NCBI GenBank assembly: GCA_965203855.1
Contig: CBDBDN010000005.1
Location: 992,001 to 1,056,000, forward strand
Length of the DNA: 64,000 bases
From: Bin87 sp965203855
Lineage (GTDB): Bacteria; Chloroflexota; Dehalococcoidia; Lucifugimonadales; UBA3495
Reading direction: 5' to 3'
The notes beneath the pieces were generated by a model that saw only the letters and a list, made by a program, of their open reading frames with translations, did no database searches and was not told where the DNA came from. Shown here one piece after another: positions 48,850-56,579 of the stretch (position 1 is the stretch's first letter; each line of letters begins with the position of its first letter). The position numbers were made by a program, and so were the translations under genes.

Positions 48850-49935
48850 ATGAATATGCTGATTCAAGGCGATAATCTGGCTGCGCTGGAGTATTTCGCC
48901 GATAGCTGTACTAACCGGGTTGACCTGGTGTATATCGACCCGCCGTTTGCCACTAACAACGTGTATTCTACTTCGCCGGGCCGCAGCGCGACAATTAGCG
49001 CGGCGCGGAACGGGCGGACGGCCTATGCGGACAATCTAAACGGCGCGGCGTACTTGGAATTTCTGGCCGCCCGGCTGCGCTGGGCGCACCGCCTGTTGAA
49101 ACCCGACGGCTCCATCTATGTCCACATCGACGCTAAAGTCGGCCATCGCGTTAAAGTACTGATGGATGATATTTTTGGAATAGAACATTTCCGCAATGAC
49201 ATTACGCGCATCAAGTGCAATCCGAAAAACTTTCAGCGCAAAGGCTATGGCAACATCAAAGATATGATATTGTTCTACACCAAGTCCGACCGATTCACTT
49301 GGAACGACGCCCGCATTCCGCTAACCGATGATGAAATAAAGGCGCGGTACAACAAAGTTGACGCTTCGGGCCGCCGCTATACTACCGTGCCATTGCACGC
49401 CCCCGGTGAAACCCGCAACGGCGCGACCGGTAGCCCCTGGCGGGGTATGACGCCGCCGCCCGGGCGTCATTGGCGTTCAGCCCCCGACGAACTGGAACGC
49501 CTGGATGCGCTAGGTTTGATCGAATGGTCGGCAACCGGCAATCCCCGCAAAATCGTCTATGCTGACGCAGCGGTTGCCGCCGGCAAAAAATTGCAGGATG
49601 TTTGGGTAGTCAAAGACCCGCAGTATCCCGAATACCCGACGCAAAAGCCGATTGAGCTGCTGGAGATAATTATAAAGGCGTCGTCCAATCCGGGCGATAC
49701 TGTGCTTGACTTTTTCTGCGGATCAGGTACAACTTTGGCCGCCGCCGAAAAGTTGGGGCGGCGTTGGCTGGGCATAGACCAATCGCCGGAAGCTATCACT
49801 TGTGTAAAACGGCGTATGCAAGGCAGCGAATTCAGGTTTGCCAAGCTGAGCGGCGCGGACTGCGGAACCGTCAATACGGAGCAGCGGCGGCTTTTGGAAA
49901 AGGCTTTGTACCGGACGACGCCAAGCAGCGATTAG
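48850..49935 (+). CDS. type II DNA methyltransferase (beta class, N6-adenine or N4-cytosine)
   Basis: A 361-residue methylase with the catalytic DPPF motif at residues 30-33 (LVYIDPPFATNN) and the AdoMet motif FCGSGTT at 289-295, giving the IV-before-I order of beta-class enzymes. YPTQKPIELLEIIIKASSNP, just before motif I, is typical of amino-methylases. It should protect the sites cut by the upstream nuclease. The ATG at 48850 follows GAGGCC. Its 3' end overlaps the end of the convergent HEPN-like gene by 4 bases. Confidence 0.9.
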   Translation: MNMLIQGDNLAALEYFADSCTNRVDLVYIDPPFATNNVYSTSPGRSATISAARNGRTAYADNLNGAAYLEFLAARLRWAHRLLKPDGSIYVHIDAKVGHRVKVLMDDIFGIEHFRNDITRIKCNPKNFQRKGYGNIKDMILFYTKSDRFTWNDARIPLTDDEIKARYNKVDASGRRYTTVPLHAPGETRNGATGSPWRGMTPPPGRHWRSAPDELERLDALGLIEWSATGNPRKIVYADAAVAAGKKLQDVWVVKDPQYPEYPTQKPIELLEIIIKASSNPGDTVLDFFCGSGTTLAAAEKLGRRWLGIDQSPEAITCVKRRMQGSEFRFAKLSGADCGTVNTEQRRLLEKALYRTTPSSD

Positions 49936-50312
49936 CCTATATCCGCCTCGGCCAGGATTTTCTCTACCAGCCGGCGGACGATGACGCGGTTTTCGTCCAC
50001 ATCCTGGAATTCCATCCAGTCATTGTAAAAATTGGCGTGGCACGACTCGGCTACCTTGAAAGCCAGGTGTATCCTGTCGTCGTCTTTTTCCTTGGCCAGC
50101 TGCTTGACGGCGTGGTGGCGTTGGGCGTATTTGCTGTGCCGCCAGCCGCGGCTTTCGCAGAACGCTTTCAGGGCGTGGCTGGTTGCGCCCCAGAGTTTTT
50201 CTGAGGATTGCAGCAAATCGCCGGCCATTATTTCGTGGTCGGCCTGGTTCAGCAGCTGCCAAGCCAGCCGGGTATGCTTCTGCTGATGCGTTTCGGTTTC
50301 CTGATTAGTCAT
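49932..50312 (-). CDS. PaREP1/HEPN-like protein, tandem copy A
   Basis: A 126-residue helical protein: LAWQLLNQADHEIMAGDLLQ, SSEKLWGATSHALKA, RGWRHSKYAQRHHAVKQLAK, then ESCHANFYNDWMEFQDVDEN. It shares the GDLxQSSEKLWG and HANFY signatures with the 43562 protein. HEPN-like proteins of this group are often found near restriction or toxin loci. It is almost identical to copy B, 392 bases upstream on its strand, except at the N-terminus and around residue 80. Confidence 0.7.
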   Translation of the reverse strand: MTNQETETHQQKHTRLAWQLLNQADHEIMAGDLLQSSEKLWGATSHALKAFCESRGWRHSKYAQRHHAVKQLAKEKDDDRIHLAFKVAESCHANFYNDWMEFQDVDENRVIVRRLVEKILAEADIG

Positions 50313-50332
50313 TCGTTACAATTCTCCTGTCG

Positions 50333-50710
50333 CTACACCTCGGCCAGGATTTTCTCTACCAGCCGGCGGACGATGACGCGGTTTTCGTCCACATCCTGGA
50401 ATTCCATCCAGTCATTGTAAAAGTTGGCGTGGCACGACTCGGCTACCTTGAATGCCGGAAAGATGCTCTCGTCGTCTTTTTCCTTGGCCAGTTGCTTGAC
50501 GGCGTGGTGGCGTTGGGCGTATTTGCTGTGCCGCCAGCCGCGGCTTTCGCAGAGCGCTTTCAGGGCGTGGCTGGTTGCGCCCCAGAGTTTTTCTGAGGAT
50601 TGCAGCAAATCGCCGGCCATTATTTCGTGGTCGGCCTGGTTCAGCAGCTGCCAAGCCAGCCGGGTATGCTTTTGCTGATGCGTTTCGGGGGCGTTGGTAT
50701 CGGTAGTCAT
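50333..50710 (-). CDS. PaREP1/HEPN-like protein, tandem copy B
   Basis: A 125-residue near-twin of copy A. Differences are at the N-terminus (MTTDTNAPETHQ against MTNQETETHQ), CESRGW preceded by L for F, and DDESIFPAFK for DDDRIHLAFK. The start at 50710 is chosen by similarity to copy A. The two genes are 20 bases apart and likely co-transcribed. Confidence 0.7.
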   Translation of the reverse strand: MTTDTNAPETHQQKHTRLAWQLLNQADHEIMAGDLLQSSEKLWGATSHALKALCESRGWRHSKYAQRHHAVKQLAKEKDDESIFPAFKVAESCHANFYNDWMEFQDVDENRVIVRRLVEKILAEV

Positions 50711-50805
50711 AGGCGCAATTTCTCTCCAGCAGCGGGTGCGATGCCTGTAGAGTAGCATAGTTGCGCCGACAGACTCCGGCGCAACTATGCCGCCGCTTTG
50801 CGCGG

Positions 50806-52110
50806 CTACTTTCCGTTGCGCGGCTGGGAGCCGTCGGGATAGAGGTCGTCCCACAGGGCATCGCGCCAGTCCACGCCGGCGGGCAGGATGGCTTGGGCCG
50901 GGCGCAGCATATAGTAGTTGTCGCCGGCGCCGGGGGGAGCGCCGCCCTCGGCTACGGCGCGCGCCGCTTGCAGCAGCTGCCGGCGGGCTTGAACGATGGC
51001 CATATCGGTGCGCGACAGGTTTTCCCGCGTCCGGTCCACGATATGGCCCATGCTTTCCTGCACGGCCACATCCTGGGCGTTGACGCCGTCGATGCCGCTG
51101 AAAGTTTCGGTTTTCTGCACGGAGCGGTCAATCATCCAGTCATTGCCCCGGTTGACGCGGGTGCGGAAGCGGTCCAGCATATGCTCCGGCCCGCGCCCGT
51201 AGCTGCGGTCCATCTCCACCCGTTCCGCCGCTTCAATAGGGTCGTCATAGGACAAATCCCAGTTCCAGACCATCACGCTGTGGTCGTCCATCGGCGCCCA
51301 CATATGCCCGGAGGCCAGGAAACCTACCGGCCCCGGCTTGCCGCGATAGCCGCGCTGGCTGGCGCGGATCTGGTGGAACGGCATCACGAAGTGATAGGCG
51401 CGGACATGGCTGCCCTCATCGCCCAGCGACCGGATGCCGGCGTAGCGATAGCCGTAGTCGGTAATGTCCACTTCCAATTCGGGCGGCCGGCCCTGGACAT
51501 GGGCCGAGTCGATACGCAAGCCGGCGTGGGTGGTATCGGGGCGCAGGGTGCGGTGCAGGATAGTGGCGTGGGCCGAGTCAATGCCGCCTTCCAAGGCTTG
51601 CAGCCAGTTGCATTCCTGGATGTTCTTGGTGACATGGCGGTGGGTTTCCGGCGCTGCCGCCCACTCAAAACGGGGCGGCGGCGGCATATGCTCCGGCGGC
51701 CCCATATAAGCCCAGATGACGCCGCCCATTTCGACGGTGGGGTAGGCGGCAGTGGTGATTTTGGACGGGAAATCGCTGTCGGCCGGCTCGTTCATCATAT
51801 CGGTGCACTGGCCGTTGATGTCGAATTTCCAGCCGTGATAGACGCAGCGCAGGCCGCATTCCTCGTTGCGTCCCAGCCACAGCGAAGCGAGCCGGTGGGG
51901 GCAGAGTTCCTCCAGCAGGCCGATGCGTCCGTCGGTGTCGCGGAAGGCTACCAGCTGCTCGCCGAGCAGTTTGACGCGCACGGGCGCGCCGTCGGGTTCG
52001 GCCAGTTCCCACGACAGCAAGGCGGGCATCCAGTAGCGGCGCATCAGTTCGCCCATCGGAGTGCCGGGGGCAACCTGCGTCAAAGTGATGTTGTCGGCTT
52101 GTGAAATCAT
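50806..52110 (-). CDS. Rieske non-heme iron oxygenase, phthalate-dioxygenase-like
   Basis: A 434-residue oxygenase alpha subunit. Rieske ligands are Cys70/His72 (CPHRLASLWLG) and Cys89/His92 (CVYHGW), 16 residues apart. The mononuclear iron site is in ECNWLQALEGGIDSAHATIL plus H (Asp178, His181, His186). This string is typical of the phthalate/carbazole-type oxygenases that work as homotrimers with a separate reductase. It hydroxylates or demethylates an aromatic or related compound. GAGGAGG precedes the ATG. No ferredoxin or reductase gene is nearby; a ring-cleavage-type dioxygenase lies 1 kb away. Confidence 0.92.
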   Translation of the reverse strand: MISQADNITLTQVAPGTPMGELMRRYWMPALLSWELAEPDGAPVRVKLLGEQLVAFRDTDGRIGLLEELCPHRLASLWLGRNEECGLRCVYHGWKFDINGQCTDMMNEPADSDFPSKITTAAYPTVEMGGVIWAYMGPPEHMPPPPRFEWAAAPETHRHVTKNIQECNWLQALEGGIDSAHATILHRTLRPDTTHAGLRIDSAHVQGRPPELEVDITDYGYRYAGIRSLGDEGSHVRAYHFVMPFHQIRASQRGYRGKPGPVGFLASGHMWAPMDDHSVMVWNWDLSYDDPIEAAERVEMDRSYGRGPEHMLDRFRTRVNRGNDWMIDRSVQKTETFSGIDGVNAQDVAVQESMGHIVDRTRENLSRTDMAIVQARRQLLQAARAVAEGGAPPGAGDNYYMLRPAQAILPAGVDWRDALWDDLYPDGSQPRNGK

Positions 52111-52314
52111 AGGTTTGCCTCCTCGTTCTAGTCTGACACTGCGGCATAACGCCACAAATCGCGGTATGGGAAACTACCCGGCGCATAGAGTAGCAGTTGA
52201 CGGCGGGTTTTGCTATGATGGCGTTGACGGCGCAGTCGCCGGGTGGCGTCCGCCCGGCAAACCGCAGTTTATCCCGGCAGATAGCGGTACGGCAGCGGCA
52301 TAAGGAATAGCGCA

Positions 52315-53007
52315 ATGACTACGATGACTACATTGGATGATGTCCGCGAGGCGATGGTGCGGCGGGGACACGCCCCCCAGCAGGTTGACGAGCTGATTGA
52401 CCTGGCGGGGCGGATGGTGCTGGAAAGCTCTTTTGCGACGAAAGACGACCTGGCACGTTTTCGTGATGATTTCACGGCGTTCAAGTTTGACACCATTGAG
52501 CGGTTTGCCGAACAGCGCACCGAGTTCAATCAGCTGATCGGCGAACTACGCACCGAGATGTTGGCCCGGTTTGCGGAGCAAGATGCGAAAATGCAAACTC
52601 AATTTGCGGAGCAGGATGCGAAAATGCAGGCGGGGTTTGCCCAGCAGGATGCGAAAGTGCAAACTCAGTTTGCCGAGCTGCACACCCAGTTCAATCAGCT
52701 GATTAGTGAACTGCGCGTTGAGATGGAATCCGGGTTTGCCCAGCAGGAATCCAAGCTCCAAATCGCAATAGCCGAGCTACGCGCTGAAATGCGCGCCGCA
52801 TTTGCCGAGCAGGACGCGAAAATGCAGGCCCGGTTCGAAGAGCAGGAATACAAAATGGAAACCCGGTTTGCCCAGCAGGAAGCCCGCGATGCGGTACGCG
52901 AAGCCCGTATGACCAAGTGGGTTTTCGGCGCAGTGTTTGCCGGCGTAGTGCTCAACACCGGCATAACCAGCCTGCTATTGGTAGTCTTGCCGCGGCTACT
53001 GGAGTGA
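52315..53007 (+). CDS. coiled-coil protein with C-terminal membrane anchor (DUF1640/CCDC90-like)
   Basis: A 230-residue protein. An N-terminal head (LDDVREAMVRRGHAPQQVDE) is followed by residues 60-195 with repeated 11-residue units of the type RFAEQDAKMQT (about eight), predicted coiled coil. A C-terminal membrane helix is formed by WVFGAVFAGVVLNTGITSLL. This is the layout of bacterial relatives of mitochondrial CCDC90/MCUR1 (DUF1640), whose role is unclear. AAGGA lies before the ATG. Confidence 0.7.
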   Translation: MTTMTTLDDVREAMVRRGHAPQQVDELIDLAGRMVLESSFATKDDLARFRDDFTAFKFDTIERFAEQRTEFNQLIGELRTEMLARFAEQDAKMQTQFAEQDAKMQAGFAQQDAKVQTQFAELHTQFNQLISELRVEMESGFAQQESKLQIAIAELRAEMRAAFAEQDAKMQARFEEQEYKMETRFAQQEARDAVREARMTKWVFGAVFAGVVLNTGITSLLLVVLPRLLE

Positions 53008-53013
53008 GATAAC

Positions 53014-53032
53014 GGCCGGCAGTAGGCCGGCC
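53014..53032. terminator. hairpin between convergent genes
   Basis: GGCCGGC and GCCGGCC form a 7-bp stem with a 5-base loop between the stops at 53007 and 53063. Confidence 0.5.
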
Positions 53033-53062
53033 ACTATCCGGTTCGGTGCCGATTCGGTCAGG

Positions 53063-54049
53063 TCATTCCCACGCTACGAAACCCATGCCGCAGCCGGTGC
53101 CGGCCGGCGAGCGGTAGCACGGCACATAGTCCAGCAGCCGCGCATCCAGATGCTCAGCGGCGCCGGCGGCGGCAATCCAGTTGCGGATTTCCGAATTCCC
53201 GGAGTTAAGCTTTTCCCGGGGCAGGCGGCACAGCGTATCGGCGTCCCGGTTGCGGAAAGCGTCAATCGCCGTCAGATCCAGCTCCTCGTCCACTACGAAG
53301 TGGCTCAGCCCGCCGGATGCGATAACGCCGACCCGCAGGTCCTCGTCCCAGGACTCTACGGCGCGGCGCACGGCGCGGCCGAATTCGTAGCAGCGCTGCG
53401 GCGTTACCTGGTTGGGCGGGTAGTAGGTGTTAATCATCAGCGGCACCGTGGGCGTCCGGCTGGGCGCCATTACGCGCTGATAAACGAATCCGAAGGCGTG
53501 GGCCATGCCCATCCCCTCCGGCAGGCGGCGGGTATGCGCCACATCAAACTGATCCTCCATCAAAGCTTCAATGATGTGAAGCGAAAGGCGATGCTGCACC
53601 GGATAGTCAATCTCGCGGTCGGCGGCCCAGCCCCAGGCGGACGCTTTGCGGCTGGCGGGCGCGTTGTCGCCCAGCGCGGGCGGCATATTTTTGATGGTTT
53701 CGCCCCAGTAGGCCGCCAGCGCCGGCATATTGTCGTCATGGAATTGTTCCTGCTGGTCGTTGCCCATAATGATGAGGGCGTCCAGGTTGGCGTCGGCAAA
53801 AGCGTTGGATAAGCCGGCGATGCCGTCCTGGCAAGCCTGGTAGCGGGCGGCGAATTTTTCCGGCGTAATCTGCCGTTCCATTGCCGGGTCGGCCAGATCC
53901 AGCAGCTGTTCGTAGGTATAGACCTTGCCGTCCGGGGCGTGCAGCGCCGGGTTGTTCATATCGCGTTTGGCGTGTTCCGCCCACAGTTCCGGCGGCGTGC
54001 TGAGCTGCGGGCTGTGCGGAGTTCCCATTCCCAAAACGATGCGGGCCAT
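53063..54049 (-). CDS. LigB-type extradiol ring-cleavage dioxygenase-like protein
   Basis: A 328-residue class III extradiol dioxygenase beta-like subunit. GMGTPHSPQLSTPPELW holds an iron-ligand His; LIIMGNDQQEQFHDDNMPAL, TVPLMINTYYPPNQVTPQRC and VIASGGLSHFVVDEELD hold the remaining active-site residues. The family opens catecholic rings with Fe2+, and some members act on other substrates. AGGAG lies 8 bases before the ATG. The Rieske oxygenase gene 950 bases away suggests a shared aromatic-acid route. Confidence 0.9.
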   Translation of the reverse strand: MARIVLGMGTPHSPQLSTPPELWAEHAKRDMNNPALHAPDGKVYTYEQLLDLADPAMERQITPEKFAARYQACQDGIAGLSNAFADANLDALIIMGNDQQEQFHDDNMPALAAYWGETIKNMPPALGDNAPASRKASAWGWAADREIDYPVQHRLSLHIIEALMEDQFDVAHTRRLPEGMGMAHAFGFVYQRVMAPSRTPTVPLMINTYYPPNQVTPQRCYEFGRAVRRAVESWDEDLRVGVIASGGLSHFVVDEELDLTAIDAFRNRDADTLCRLPREKLNSGNSEIRNWIAAAGAAEHLDARLLDYVPCYRSPAGTGCGMGFVAWE

Positions 54050-54279
54050 AATGCTGCTCCTGAATCAAGGCGGCGTGCGCTGCCGTGCGCTTGAGTAGAA
54101 TGGCAGATGCGGATGCAGATACGCCGGCTGGCGCAGTTTGGTTTGGAGCGCATTATTGCGGATTTGCCCGGCGCGGTCAATTTGGGAATCGTCATAGGCG
54201 GCAGTAGCATGGATTGAGCCGCTGTCAGCGTTATTTATGCGATTCGGCGTTATGTTATATTGCAAGCGGAGGCGGGACT

Positions 54280-55008
54280 ATGCAGATTGTTGACACTCAT
54301 GTACATATCGGGCGCAACCATTACGAACCGGTTGAGATGCTGCTGGCGCAGATGGAGCTGAACGGGGTAGCGAGGACGGTGCTGGTGCAGTCCACGGCTA
54401 CGCTGGACAATTCTTATGTGCTGGAATGCCGGGCGCGCTTTCCGGGCCGGCTGGCAGTAGTCTGCCGGGTTGATGTGGACGATCCGACGGCAACGGATAC
54501 GCTGGCCGGGCTGCACGCCGCCGGCGCGGAATCGCTGCGGCTGCGTAACTTTCATCGCTCTCCGGGACAAGATCCGCTATCCATTTGGCGGGCTGCCGCC
54601 GACTTGGGGATGTCGGTAAGCGTGGGCGGCCCGGCGGCGGGCTTTGCGGCGCCGGAGTTCGCCGAGCTGGTAGCGGCGCTGCCCGGCCTGCCCGTCATCA
54701 TTGAGCATCTGGCCGGAATGGGCATCCACGCCATCGGCGCGCCGGAAATGCCGGCTGAGAGCCGGTTTCGGCAGGCGTTGACGCTGGCGCAGTTTCCCAA
54801 CACGGTGATGAAAATTCACGGGATGGGCGAAATCAGCGACCCGCCGTTTCCCTATCGTCATACGCCGCCCTATGTCAGAATGGCCTACGATGCATTCGGC
54901 CCGGAGCGGATGCTCTGGGGTTCCGACTGGCCCCGGGTCGCCAACCGGGAGGGCTACCGCAACTCGCTGCGGCACACGATGCGGGAAATGGAAAGCTGGT
55001 GTCCGTAG
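54280..55008 (+). CDS. amidohydrolase (family 2), interrupted by an in-frame TAG near the C-terminus
   Basis: A 242-residue reading frame: MQIVDTHVHIGRN (metal His7/His9), ESLRLRNFHRSPG, PVIIEHLAGMG, VMKIHGMGE, and FGPERMLWGSDWPR with the catalytic Asp. The TAG at 55006-55008 is followed in the same frame by SELAQIFGGNALRIW plus five codons to a TGA at 55066-55068. That is exactly the C-terminal helix (xxIxGxNAxRxW) expected of the family. The sequence therefore lost about 20 residues by one nonsense change (CAG to TAG fits) or the change is an error. GGAGG lies 7 bases before the ATG. Confidence 0.8.
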   Translation: MQIVDTHVHIGRNHYEPVEMLLAQMELNGVARTVLVQSTATLDNSYVLECRARFPGRLAVVCRVDVDDPTATDTLAGLHAAGAESLRLRNFHRSPGQDPLSIWRAAADLGMSVSVGGPAAGFAAPEFAELVAALPGLPVIIEHLAGMGIHAIGAPEMPAESRFRQALTLAQFPNTVMKIHGMGEISDPPFPYRHTPPYVRMAYDAFGPERMLWGSDWPRVANREGYRNSLRHTMREMESWCP

Positions 55009-55132
55009 TCGGAGCTGGCGCAGATTTTCGGCGGGAATGCGCTGCGGATCTGGCCGTCCCTGGGCTGAAACGGCCCGGTTTAATACTCCGCAAAGCCGCC
55101 AGCGAATTGCCGATTTAATGCCGCCGGATGCG

Positions 55133-55161
55133 TTGCCAAATGCGGATTTCGTTGCTATAAT
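55133..55161 (+). promoter_or_regulatory. promoter of the amino-acid transporter operon
   Basis: TTGCCA (55133-55138) and TATAAT (55156-55161) are 17 bases apart. Transcription would start near 55168, 59 bases before the first ATG. Confidence 0.7.
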
Positions 55162-55226
55162 CGCCGTTGTGCCTCGGTCGCTGCCGGGGTAAAAGTATGC
55201 CCCGTGCCGAAGGAGGACAAAAGGAA

Positions 55227-56405
55227 ATGAGCCGATATATGAAGTATATTGCCGGCGCTGTAGTTTTAGTAGCGCTGGTAGCGGCCCTGGCTTGCCGGTC
55301 GGAAGAGCCGGCGCCGGCACAGCCCGCCGCAGCAACAACGGAACCCACCGCAATGCCGGCCGAACCCACCGCCGCAATGATGGAAGCCACCGCCGCCCCA
55401 ACCGCTGCGGAAGCCACCGCGATGGACAACCAGGGCGACAGCCGCCTGGCTACCGTCCGGAGCCGGGGCCAGCTGGTCTGCGCCAGCAACAACTCTCTGG
55501 CCGGCTTTGGCTATGTTGACGACGATGGCAACACCAAGGGCTTTGACATTGACCTGTGCCGCGCCGTGGCCGCCGCCGTGCTGGGCGACGCCGACGCAGT
55601 GGAATATCGCCCCACTACCGCCGCCGAGCGCGGGCCTACCATGCAGTCCGGCGAAGTGGATATGATGTCCCGCAACACCACCTGGACCAGCAGCCGCAAC
55701 ATCACCTGGGGCAACTTTGCGCCGACGATGTTCTATGACGGCCAGGGCTTTATGGTCAAGACCTCACTGGGCGTGTCCGGTATGATGGAACTGGGCGGCT
55801 CCGCCGTCTGCGTCCAGCAAGGCACCACCACCGAGCTGAACCTGCAAGACTTCATCACCCAGAACAATCTGGACATCGATGTCCAGACTTACCCGGACAA
55901 CACTTCCGCCAACGAGGCATACATTGCCGAAACTTGCGACGCCCTGACCACCGACCGCTCCGGCCTGGTCAGCACCCGCGCCGGCTTTGACAACCCGGAT
56001 GACCATGTCATCCTGGCCGGCACCATCTCCGAGGAGCCGCTGGGCCCGGTCGTCCCGCACGGCGACGAGGAATGGTACGACATCGTGTCCACCGTAATGG
56101 GCATCCTGATTTACGCCGAGGCTTTTGAGATTACCAGCAGCAATGTGCCGACCTCCGCCACCGGCGAAACCGCCGTTGACCGGCTGTTCGGGCTGGAAGG
56201 CTCCTACGGGCAGGAGGAAATCGGCCTCGACGCCACCGTAGCCCAGGATGTCATCCGCGCCGTAGGCAACTATGGCGAGATTTACGACCGCCACCTGACC
56301 CCGCTGGGCCTGACCCGCGAGGGCAGCCGCAACGCGCTGTGGAGCGCGGCTACCTGCACCGACTGCCCCAAGGGCGGCCAGATCTACACTGCGCCCCTGC
56401 GGTAG
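55227..56405 (+). CDS. general L-amino acid ABC transporter substrate-binding lipoprotein (AapJ-like, copy 1)
   Basis: A 392-residue protein with lipobox LVAALAC (Cys23) and a TEPTAMPAEPTAA-type linker (30-65). The binding domain is AapJ-like: LATVRSRGQLVCASNNSLAG, GFDIDLCRAVAAAVLGD, MQSGEVDMMSRNTTWTSSR, MFYDGQGFMV, CVQQGTTTELNLQDF, then EEPLGPVVPHGDEEWYDIV and AVGNYGEIYDRHL. It captures amino acids for the permeases encoded downstream. AAGGAGG precedes the ATG. A strong terminator separates it from copy 2, suggesting higher expression of this protein. Confidence 0.92.
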   Translation: MSRYMKYIAGAVVLVALVAALACRSEEPAPAQPAAATTEPTAMPAEPTAAMMEATAAPTAAEATAMDNQGDSRLATVRSRGQLVCASNNSLAGFGYVDDDGNTKGFDIDLCRAVAAAVLGDADAVEYRPTTAAERGPTMQSGEVDMMSRNTTWTSSRNITWGNFAPTMFYDGQGFMVKTSLGVSGMMELGGSAVCVQQGTTTELNLQDFITQNNLDIDVQTYPDNTSANEAYIAETCDALTTDRSGLVSTRAGFDNPDDHVILAGTISEEPLGPVVPHGDEEWYDIVSTVMGILIYAEAFEITSSNVPTSATGETAVDRLFGLEGSYGQEEIGLDATVAQDVIRAVGNYGEIYDRHLTPLGLTREGSRNALWSAATCTDCPKGGQIYTAPLR

Positions 56406-56453
56406 AGCAGAGCAACGGCTACGGTCCCGGCGCACATTGCGTCCGGAGCCGTA

Positions 56454-56490
56454 GAAAGGGGCTGCCGGCATTATGCCGGCAGCCCCTTTC
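56454..56490 (+). terminator. strong hairpin after substrate-binding gene 1
   Basis: A perfect 17-bp stem: GAAAGGGGCTGCCGGCA and its complement flank a TTA loop; TCTGCGGT follows. It probably attenuates transcription into the rest of the operon. Confidence 0.8.
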
Positions 56491-56502
56491 TGCGGTATAA
56501 TC

Positions 56503-56553
56503 AACCCGACTGCGGGTTGAGCAATAATCGGGTTGAGCAACCGCACTGCGGTT
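56503..56553 (+). promoter_or_regulatory. two small hairpins in the leader of substrate-binding gene 2
   Basis: AACCCGACTGCGGGTT (56503-56518) and AACCGCACTGCGGTT (56539-56553) are similar hairpins joined by two CGGGTTGAGCAA-like strings; the second is followed by ATTTT. They could be further attenuator or stability elements. A TATAAT lies just before (56496) but has no -35 partner. Confidence 0.45.
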
Positions 56554-56579
56554 ATTTTAGCTAATCAGGAGCTGTAAAG

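Noticed and set aside
56496..56501. TATAAT as promoter of substrate-binding gene 2
   Set aside because: No -35 element at 16-18 bases; that position falls within the terminator stem.
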